Shown piece after piece: positions 56,441-64,000 of a stretch of 64,000 nucleotides of DNA. Location of the stretch: contig NC_090021.1 of the NCBI RefSeq assembly GCF_037176765.1, positions 53,594,953 through 53,658,952 on the forward strand, given 5' to 3'. Position numbers and translations under genes: made by a program. The DNA comes from Anolis sagrei. Lineage: Eukaryota > Chordata > Lepidosauria > Squamata > Anolidae. Every line of letters begins with the position of its first letter. Position 1 is the stretch's first letter. The notes below the pieces were generated by a model. That model was not told the origin of the DNA and made no database searches. It saw only the letters and a program-made list of their open reading frames with translations.

Positions 56441-57840
56441 TAGTAACAGCCAATCCAATTCACTCCCCTTTTATTCCCATTCATGTGGCAGAGAGGGTCA
56501 CTTCACTTATCAACAGCCAATCCGCTTCCTTTTCTTATCCTCTACTCTGGGCCCCAAAAGGTTTTTTGTTTGTTTATTGCAAACCCCTCAACTGTTTTTA
56601 GTTGGATAATTAAGGGTATGTGTGCCAAATTTGGTCCAGTTCCATCAAGCCATGGAGGAGCTTTTGTGATACAAATGGACAAACCAACAAGCAAGCAAAT
56701 CAACAAACTGACATACTTTTATTATTGGATAATCAGTGGTCACATAAACAAATGGAGGATTATGACCTGTTAGGATCATATCCTATTGCATTATGACAAA
56801 ATGGGAAAAACATAATCTTTATATCTTTTAAGAAAAGAAATGGTATCCATATTTATTTATGCTTGGCAATTGGTTTTCAGCTGCTAGACTGACTTCCAGG
56901 TGACTCTGAATTATTAGGAACAGAAAATATGCCAATGCACTATATAGATAGATAGATTGATTGATAGCAGATCTTCAGAAGTGTTGTTTAGTGTTCAAAA
57001 ACATCTCTCTATAAATATCTTGTTTCTATTTTATGTTCTCAACAGAGAAAAGTTTAAGTAGACTTCTTTAAAATAACATGTTTGTTTTACTCACAATTTC
57101 ATGCATTTAAAGATACAGACACATTTCTTGTCAGTTTAAACTTCAAAACATTTCAATTTGTGTCTTTAACTCTCAGTCTTTATCAGTCTCTTCAACACTA
57201 TACAGCTCTGTGCAACTCATTTATAACTGCCTACTTCCAACTGTCATCTTCAATGGGCATTCCTCAATAACTGTGTTCTAAACAGTCCCTGATCTGGCCA
57301 CATGGTCTGCAGCCCCTCCCACGACCCCAAGAACATAGAGTCAGGAAAAACTGTATATCAAAGAACAGTAATCAAACAACACATTATATACAGACAAATC
57401 ATTAAACAGAGGAGGCTTGCCTATTTCCAACATTTAGAGAGAGAGAGAGAGAAACAGCTTTGTGAATGCACTGTGTATTTTTTCCCTCTATTCTTTTGGC
57501 GGATAATTGATAGTTCCATTTGGTTGCATTCTGATTGAGAGTCTGCTGTACCATTTCATTGAAATATACGGAGGGAAACCCACCATATTTGCATAGATTG
57601 AGACAGGTATCAGAAAGTTCAAGTTTGCTGAAATTTATCCTTAAATGTATAAAAGGAAAAAAAAGTATCTGTTCCGAGCTTGTGTTTATTATATTCTCCG
57701 CATCATTCAGTTGGATCATCTTAGAGGCCATAGACTGACTTAAACAAAAAAAAGGTGACATATATTTAGGGTTATAGGTAAGTCAGGTTTATGTTTCAGA
57801 AGACAAGTTGAGGACATTTAAATCCATTTCAGTTCAATTG
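56441..57840. other. SPAST-DPY30 intergenic, nothing recognised
   Basis: Intergenic. Short tracts (gata)n near 56943 and (ga)n near 57438. The piece ttggataattaagggtatg to ggtccagttccatcaagcca near 56600-56660 looks like an old repeat, unnamed. No gene supported. Confidence 0.45.
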
Positions 57841-57844
57841 AAGG

Positions 57845-58195
57845 GTGCAGATTCCATCTGGATGGCCATCTGTCGGGGTGCTTTGAATGTGATTTTCCTG
57901 CTTCTTGGCAGGGGGTTAGACTGGATAGCCAACGATGTCTCTTCCTGGGTTGTTGTAAGGTTTTTCGGGCTATATGGCCATGTTCTAGAGGCATTCTCTC
58001 CTAACGTTTTGCCTGCATCTATGGCAAGCATCCTCAAAAGTACTGAGGATGCTTGACATAGATGCAGGCGAAACGTCAGGAGAGAATGCCTCTAGAACAT
58101 GGCTATATAGCCCAAAAAAACCCTACAACAACCCAGTGATTCTGGTCATGAAAGCTTTCGACAATACAATGTCTCTTCCAACTCTATGATTCCCT
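57845..58195 (+). mobile_element. CR1 LINE 3' end split by a Penelope-like hairpin
   Basis: Left part to 57945 (tggatggccatctgtcgggg, ggttagactggatagcc); right part from 58169 ends tccaactctatgattc, the CR1 3' signature. Confidence 0.75.
57946..58168. mobile_element. Penelope-like element terminal hairpin
   Basis: Two terminal segments head to head, centred near 58040 (catcctcaaaagtactgagg). 11-bp target duplication atgtctcttcc at 57935-57945 and 58169-58179. Inserted in CR1. Right end includes ccagtgattctggtcatgaa. Confidence 0.85.
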
Positions 58196-58287
58196 CCTGC
58201 AGATTTACTGCTTGGTTTACTGCTTTTATTGTATAACCAGACCTATCTCCACCTGCCTATGTTTTGAATATAGAAAGAGACCATCCA

Positions 58288-58560
58288 CTGCAGAATTATA
58301 ACCGCTTGGCAACACTTTAACTTCCATAGCTCCATCCTATGGAATGCTGGGATTTGTGGTTTGTGTAGGAAGGAAGAAAAAGCAAGGGAAAAATTTATGA
58401 GAAGGAAGGAAGGAAAGAAAGAACAAGAAAGAAGGGAGGGATGGAGGGAAAGATCAGAAAGGAAGGAAGGCAAGAGAATGAAGAAAAAAGTAAATACTTC
58501 ACACAGAAACCACAAGCCCCAGATTTTCACAGCATTGAGTGTCAAGGCTCTATAACTTTG
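58288..58560. mobile_element. MITE halves around a purine-rich repeat
   Basis: Left half 58288-58365 (aactttaacttccatagctc, tatggaatgctgggatttgt), then (gaagg/gaaa)n at 58366-58490, then right half 58500-58560 (aaccacaagccccagatttt). The purine tract seems to have grown in the MITE loop. Confidence 0.5.
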
Positions 58561-58599
58561 CAGCGTGTTTACAAAAAAAAATCCCCAAACACCGCCTTT

Positions 58600-58843
58600 C
58601 CCCAATGCCCTCCCTCTCCCTTTCTGGAAAACAAGCCAGCTCTCATTATTGCGCAGGCGCAGCAAGAGCTCCGTCACTCCGGACGTTGCATTACGACAGT
58701 CTCCCTCTTTTACGGCACAAGGCTTCACGGCAACCGAGGCTGCTGGCAGGGCGTTTGTTTCTCTTGTTGCTCCGCGACGGTCACTTGCTCGCCGGTTTGC
58801 CTCCGCAGAGTTGAGGCACTCGAGAGCGGGGTCTGGAGGAAAG
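58600..58843 (+). promoter_or_regulatory. DPY30: DPY30 promoter and non-coding exon 1
   Basis: CpG-containing region with a consensus NRF1 site tgcgcaggcgca at 58650-58661, no TATA box, and a splice donor after ggaggaaag at 58843 (gtaggc follows). The exon's 5' end is unknown (about 58.68-58.75 kb). A non-coding first exon is the known DPY30 arrangement. Confidence 0.6.
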
Positions 58844-58962
58844 GTAGGCCGCTGGGCTCTGGCTCTGAGGGCGGGGTGGGGGAGGTCCATTGGCTCCCTC
58901 CATTGGCTCCCATCCCTTCCCCCCTTGAATGTGATCGCCCCACTTCCATGAGGGTTAAGGTG

Positions 58963-59152
58963 TAAAACTTTACAGTGTAAAATGAATGCCAGTCGACACC
59001 ACTCAGTCTTGGGAGCTGTGGTTTTACAAGGTCGTTGGGCCTCTCTGCCTAAGGGTGCTGAGGCCTCAACAAACTATAACTCCCAGACTTCCATAGCATG
59101 GTAGTTAAATGTTGTCCAGCTGCACTAATTTTACATTGTAGATGCACCTATA
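58963..59152. mobile_element. Palindromic MITE ('tctacac' family)
   Basis: Ends gtgtaaaactttacagtgta and ttttacattgtagatgcacc; inner gggagctgtggttttacaag / aactataactcccagacttc. In DPY30 intron 1. Confidence 0.7.
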
Positions 59153-59377
59153 GAAAGGGAGGTGAATAAAAAACTTTATTGAAAGCTGAGCAGGAAAATT
59201 AATTGCTTTTTTGGAGGGTTTTTTTTCATCTGTTTTTGGAGCATCTCTTCATTGCAGTGTAATAATGAATGGAGCTTTTGTTTTGATACATAGACACTTC
59301 CTTGGGAGTAAGGCCTGTTGAAATAAAGGAAGCTTACTTAAAATAAGTATGGAAGAACGTCTAACAAAACTTTACAA

Positions 59378-59512
59378 GAGTGGTTCTCAACCTGTGGGTC
59401 CCCAGATGTTTTGGCCTTCAACTCCCAGAAATCCTAACAGCTGGTAAACTGGCTGGGATTTCTGGGAGTTGTAGGCCTAAACACCTGGGGACCCACAGGT
59501 TGAGAACCACAG
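59378..59512. mobile_element. hAT-type palindromic MITE
   Basis: Ends agtggttctcaacctgtggg / cccacaggttgagaaccaca; exact 8-bp target duplication ctttacaa at 59370-59377 and 59513-59520. Same family as 8144-8278. Confidence 0.9.
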
Positions 59513-59916
59513 CTTTACAACATTGTTGTAAAATAACATTGCACCTCCATGATATCTATAATAGCTTCTCTGACATGATTTCTTGGGGAGGGGGTAGAGG
59601 TAAAACATTTTTGGCTGGAGTTCCTTGAGACCTGAAAAATTATTACAAAGGTTTCTTCCAGGTAAAAAAGGCTAGTTTAAAGGATGAATTCAAATAGTTA
59701 AACCAATTTGTCATCTTCCCAAGGTAAATTGAATTCTAGTTTTTATATGAAATAATATAATTGACAAGAATTCTTTTAATAAGAACATTTGAATTCGTTT
59801 TAATTGATTCCCACGAGTTCCTAACATTTGGGATGTTAGATGTATTTTACATGTCAGCTTTCAAAACCACATTGCAGTATAATTAGCAATATGCTTTCCT
59901 TGTTTTTCCTTCCAAG

Positions 59917-59983
59917 ACTACTTTACCTTTGCTGAAGTCTACACATCATGGACACAGAACAGCCTATGGAGGCCCAGCCACAG
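59917..59983 (+). CDS. DPY30: DPY30 exon 2 (first coding exon)
   Basis: Acceptor ttccttccaag ends at 59916; 31 nt of 5' UTR precede the ATG at 59948. Codes [12 protein letters not shown]; donor gtaag follows. A (TA)n run begins 8 bases after the exon (59991-60014). Confidence 0.9.
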
Positions 59984-60299
59984 GTAAGAATATATATATA
60001 TATATATATATATTTCCCCTTAATGCTTCTAGTTTTATCATTTTTTCAATATTTGGTTTTAATTTTAAATCATCTGTTGTTTTATAGGTTCCTGAAAACC
60101 CTCATGCAGAATATGGTCTAACAGAGAATGTAGAGGTAAGAATTAGTTTTTTGTCTTTTGTTTTACGTAATTGTGTTATTATTGTTTATTATTTGCATTT
60201 TCAGTTTTGTTTTATTTCATGTAATTGTTGTTTTGGGCTTGGCCTCATGTAAGCCGCACTGAGTCCCCATTGGGGAGATGGAGCGGGGTACAAATAAAG

Positions 60300-60342
<43 letters not shown>

Positions 60343-63300
60343 TAGTTCTTAAAATCATTTCTGGCACTGTCTTACATAATTTCCTTAAGTGTCTAATGGT
60401 CAGTGCTGGTTAGTACTTGGATGGAAGGCCACCAATGAATCCCAGGTGCTGTGGACTATATTGTGCAGGAAGAAACTGTCAAAACCACCTCTGAGTATTC
60501 TTTGCCTTAAAAATCCTATGAAATTAATGGGGTTGCCATAGGTTGAAAGGGCAATTAAAAGTATGCACACACATATAACGGTAATTTGTGTAGTTGATGT
60601 GAATGGGAGTATATTGATTTATGATAGGCTGATTTTCTGGTCCTGTTTTCTTGCATTCATTGTGGGAAAATGTATGAAATAGTGTTAAATAACCTGTGTT
60701 GAGCAGGCAGAACATAATGTACTGCATGCACAGTTCCATGTCCTACCCACTCTGGTGGTTTTAATACTGCAAGGGGATTTTGTGATTTCAATGCATAAGA
60801 TGTTTTCAATTCTATATTTTAATTTTAAATTTGTGTTTATGTTCTATGTTTAATATGATTTTAAGGTTTAATTTATAGTTACACGTTATTGTTTTAGTTA
60901 TTCTTTGGTTTGTATACATGTTGGCATTAAATTTTGCCATTACTTGTTGTACACCACTTTGAATCCCCTCAGGGGTGAGAAAAGCGGTATATAAATGCAA
61001 TAAATAAATAAGGGGGCCCTACTGTAACTGCTCACTGGTGGTGCAGTGGAGAGGGAGGAATGGAGGAAGCATTTCAGATCATGAAGAAGCAGCTGGTGTC
61101 ATATCAATGGGGGGAAAGAAGCAAAGCTATGCTTGCAGATTCAATGCATCCTCTTTTTCTTTGCCACGGGAACTTAGATAGTCCCATCTTCATAATCTGA
61201 ATTGCTTCCCTCTCTTCTTCACCAATAAGCAGTAACAGCAGTACTCCTGGAATTAGGCTGCTGTTGGGAGGTTTTGTCTGAAACACAAAGGTTTAACATC
61301 TCCTTGTACTCCATCCAAAAGAGCACATAAGTCACTAACAGTAAACCACCTAATGAGTGACAGAGTTTTGTTTTACCTGTTCTTTAAAAAATAATTCAAG
61401 ACTGGTTATTCAGACATGAGCTTACAATGTTATATAAAAATATAGACACAGTGCTGTACAAAAGTATAGAAACTTACAATGAAGTTATTTATGAAGATTA
61501 TTTTAATTTTGTATGCTTTTGGATGCAAAACAACTGTGAATTCACTATTGGAAGGACTAAATATTCCACATAAAAATCCATGATATGAGTCTGTTAAAGA
61601 GAGCCAGGCAACAATACTCTAAATGTTTTACTTATTGTTCATCTGTACTGTGGAATTAATGCAGTCTGTCACCACTTTAACTGCCCTGGCTCCCTACTCT
61701 GGAATACGGAGAGTTGTAGTTGAGGCATCAGCATTATTTAGCAGAGAAGGCTAAAACCCTTGTAAAACTACAGATCCCACAGCTCTATAACATTGAACAA
61801 CACCCATTAAAATGGTGTCAACCTCATTAATTCTACAATAAATATAAATCCACAGTGATAAATCTTCAAGGAATGAGTAAACTTTGATTTTTGGTGCTTT
61901 GTCTGGCTTGTTACAGAACATATATTTATTTCAGTAAACTAATCACATGGATTTTTATTCACTTTGTGGCCAGTTTAGTTCAAAACTACAGGGCTTGATG
62001 TTTTCAAGTACAATATTTATGTTATTGTCATGAAGTACGTGTTTTATATTTTAAGCGAATAGTGGAAAATGAGAAGGCAAATGCAGAGAAAACATCAAAG
62101 CAGAAAGTGGATCTTCAGGCATTGCCTACACGTGCCTACCTGGATCAAACAGTAGTGCCTATCCTACTACAAGGACTTGCGGTGCTTGCAAAGGACAGGT
62201 ATGCCGATTTTTATAGCATTTCATTTGTAACAACAAATATAACTTATACTTGGATATGTTATACAGACCTAGCTTTTACAAAAATTAGATAGGATGGCAA
62301 TTTTCTCTTTGGATATATTGTTCCTAATTGTACATACAAATTCTCCTTTACACAAAACACTAAATGTTCTTGATATTCTAGTTAAAGGATTTGAGGAAAG
62401 CATAGTGAAGAAGGTTCATCCATATGAGTTTCTCTCCAGAGTTTAAAATAGTGTAGTGCATATCCAATTTTATTATTCCATTTGATTTTTCAGTGATGGA
62501 TTAAATTTAAAAATGAGAATTTTCCAGAGGCTTAATAATGTCTACCTTGGAGCAGTTAGAATTACACCTGTCATCAGCCTTAATTAATTCAACACTATAA
62601 CTGTCTTATTAAATAGAAAACTGAAGTCTGATTTGAAAAACCTGAAAAACAACATTTTTTACCTTTGCTTTGATTGTATATTGTTACATTATCACAATTT
62701 CTTCTCCTCCCTTTACAGAGAGAGTGCTGTAGGGAGAAAGGGGTGGTGAAAGCTCTGAGAGCCAAGTATTCTCTGTTCACACCTTTCCTTGCTTTTGAAG
62801 TATGTCCAGAAAAGATATAACCAGTTTTCTCTACGTTCTTCCTCCCACCTTGAGTCTCTTTAGGGAGAAAGGTGGGATAAAAATAAATTAAGTAAATAAA
62901 TAAAAGCAAGAAAGGGCTGAAATAGACAAACTCTGTGGAAATTGAAATACTGCTGACTGCACAACTTTGCCTGAAGGAATATCTCCTAAAAATGTATTTT
63001 CTCTTAGTTAAAAATAATCAGATCAAATGTTTTAAATAGACCAGCCATTCTTCACAATATTAAAATTTAGTCTGTATAGGGATGGAAAACCTTTAGTCCA
63101 GGGAATTCTGGCAGTTAGTGCCTTTCTATCTTAGCCGTCGGTTTCCCTCTTCCAACACCCTCACTTTATGTGTTTAGCTGAAAAACACAGGGGCTGTCAG
63201 AGGACTAACAGATTGCTCTGTCCCTTTGTTTCTGAGTTGGCTAAACCAGGAGGAATCACAAGGAGGTTCTTCTTTTCCTTTGCAGCTGGCATGGAGGCAG

Positions 63301-63907
63301 AATGAGCTGCCAGCAGAGGGTCAGAGTAGCTTGTCTTTCCTCCGACAACTCCTATGTTTCTATTCTGGCCATTGAGGAAAGGAAGCTTTTTTGGCCAGCA
63401 AAGAAATCAAGCAAGCTAGCAGCAGAGGGCATGGAGCAGTAAAGACACAGGGTGCTATTAATCCGGAGAAAATACAGTGTGCATTAATGGGGACCAGGGA
63501 GCATAAAGGATCTCAAAGAAGGGCTATGGTGAGAAGTCATGGGATGCAAAGATAGAACTTGGCACCACATAATGAAAGATATTAGTATTCAGGATGGATC
63601 AAAAACAGGGTTCCCACCTGTTGCCAGCTCTGGCTTCACACAATGCCACCACTTACATTAACTCTGTCAGAAATGAAGTTCTCCTTTCTGTGAAAGAAGA
63701 GAAAGAAATATATATAAACATTATCTTTTAAAATGTAAATGCTGTCAAATAATCATATCTTGAAGTAAAACACATACTTGAAGTTAAAAACTAGTTTATG
63801 TAAGAAATTACTTCTGTTTTCTTTTTCTTTTCAGACCACCAAATCCTATTGAATATCTGGCAGCATTTCTGTTAAAAAATAAGGCACAGTTTGAGGACCG
63901 AAATTGA
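59948..63907 (+). CDS. DPY30: DPY30 (H3K4 methyltransferase core subunit), complete
   Basis: DPY30 homodimerises and binds ASH2L in the SET1/MLL complexes, stimulating histone H3K4 methylation in the nucleus; it also associates with NURF and trans-Golgi factors. Coding exons: 59948-59983, 60088-60135, 62056-62198, 63835-63907; 300 nt, 99 residues, the human length exactly. The disordered N-terminus ([20 protein letters not shown]) is followed by the Dpy-30 motif, a helical dimerisation domain, residues about 51-92 ([20 protein letters not shown] then VLAKDR), ending [12 protein letters not shown]. The start has a good context (catcATGG). It is head to head with SPAST as in human. All splice sites are canonical and there is no damage. 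Confidence 0.97.
59991..60014. repeat. (TA)n microsatellite
   Basis: About 12 TA units directly downstream of the DPY30 exon 2 donor. Confidence 0.9.
60088..60135 (+). CDS. DPY30: DPY30 coding exon 2
   Basis: 48 bp coding [16 protein letters not shown], phase 0 on both sides. Confidence 0.95.
60225..60345 (+). mobile_element. LINE 3' tail with (TTA)n
   Basis: ggcctcatgtaagccgcact, gagtccccattggggagatg, then (tta)n at 60301-60339: plus-oriented L2/CR1-type tail whose terminal repeat has grown. Confidence 0.65.
60385..60560 (+). mobile_element. 5S rRNA-derived SINE
   Basis: gctggttagtacttggatgg and caggtgctgtggact match the 3' half of 5S rRNA (internal promoter box C region). A SINE body follows (tgtcaaaaccacctctgagt, ggggttgccataggttga). 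Truncated at its 5' end. Confidence 0.7.
60930..61010 (+). mobile_element. LINE 3' tail
   Basis: gttgtacaccactttgaatc then cctcaggggtgagaaaagc and (aataaa)n. Confidence 0.5.
61011..61635. other. DPY30 intron 3, left part, nothing recognised
   Basis: Plain intron sequence; open frame 61104-61286 (minus) has no recognisable homology. Confidence 0.45.
61636..61845. mobile_element. Palindromic MITE ('tctacac' family)
   Basis: Ends catctgtactgtggaattaa / cattaattctacaataaa; inner accactttaactgccctggc and aactacagatcccacagctc. Confidence 0.7.
62056..62198 (+). CDS. DPY30: DPY30 coding exon 3
   Basis: 143 bp coding [40 protein letters not shown] and LAVLAKDR; most of the ASH2L-binding dimer domain. 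Confidence 0.97.
62820..62905 (+). mobile_element. LINE 3' tail
   Basis: ccaccttgagtctctttagg then gagaaaggtgggataaa and (taaa)n. Confidence 0.5.
62906..63834. other. DPY30 intron 4, right part, nothing recognised
   Basis: Somewhat GC-richer middle (63100-63660) without a recognised family. Confidence 0.45.
63835..63907 (+). CDS. DPY30: DPY30 coding exon 4
   Basis: 73 bp coding [20 protein letters not shown] then DRN and TGA (63905-63907). Confidence 0.97.
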
Positions 63908-63975
63908 TTTCATCCAAAGAAGACCATTTGCTTGTTCAGCATATATGCTAAATAAACATGAATCATTGATCGGTG
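63908..63975 (+). terminator. DPY30: DPY30 3' UTR and polyA signal
   Basis: Very short 3' UTR with AATAAA at 63951-63956, 44 bases after the stop; cleavage expected around 63970-63980. Confidence 0.8.
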
Positions 63976-64000
63976 TATAAATCCTACAGAACCAAAATCC

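Noticed and set aside
58243-58965. Long overlapping frames near the DPY30 promoter
   Set aside because: They run through a MITE, a purine repeat and promoter DNA on both strands, with no recognisable domain.
60406-60455. 5S rRNA gene
   Set aside because: Only the 3' half matches and it continues into SINE sequence; a retroposed SINE fits better.

Overview
The window is vertebrate nuclear DNA, almost certainly from a squamate reptile and probably an iguanian lizard. I infer this from three multi-exon genes with clear vertebrate orthologues and from the repeats: tRNA-derived Sauria-type SINEs, a BovB (RTE) LINE, CR1 LINE 3' ends, Penelope-like elements, and very many short palindromic hAT-like MITEs. 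The species call is inference; no database was searched.

Three host genes explain all the convincing coding sequence. (1) SLC30A6 (ZnT6, zinc transporter partner of ZnT5), minus strand, 1017-13616: eleven exons, 256 codons, with the C-terminal exons beyond the left edge. (2) SPAST (spastin, microtubule-severing AAA ATPase), minus strand, 19652-54852: all 17 coding exons are present and in frame, giving 629 residues. Exon sizes from exon 5 onward match the human gene exactly as I remember it. (3) DPY30 (core subunit of the SET1/MLL H3K4 methyltransferases), plus strand, about 58.7-63.96 kb: a non-coding first exon, four coding exons, 99 residues, and a polyA signal. SLC30A6 and SPAST are tandem; SPAST and DPY30 are head to head across about 4 kb. 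This is the DPY30-SPAST-SLC30A6 order of human 2p22.3, so synteny is conserved. The genes share housekeeping-type promoters (NRF1-like, CCAAT, RFX X-box-like and ZNF143-like sites) but have no common pathway.

Region by region: 0-13.6 kb SLC30A6 exons with SINEs, hAT remnants, a Penelope-derived hairpin and CR1 copies; 13.6-13.95 kb SLC30A6 promoter; 13.99-14.45 kb a 61-bp minisatellite grown from a MITE; 14.5-15.5 kb LINE fragments; about 15.5-19.65 kb probable long SPAST 3' UTR; 19.65-54.85 kb SPAST, whose large introns 1, 3, 4 and 9 hold most of the repeats, including a layered stack at 51.5-54.1 kb (Penelope-like element, Sauria SINE, MITE and BovB); 54.24-55.27 kb CpG-rich SPAST promoter and exon 1; 55.3-58.6 kb intergenic repeats; 58.6-64 kb DPY30.

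I found no new biological system. The points most worth a second look are an out-of-frame upstream ATG overlapping the weak-context spastin start, a tandem NAGNAG acceptor at SPAST exon 2, four Penelope-like insertions built as inverted repeats, the minisatellite born inside a MITE, a perfect 82-bp mariner-like palindrome, and the nested repeat stack in SPAST intron 1.
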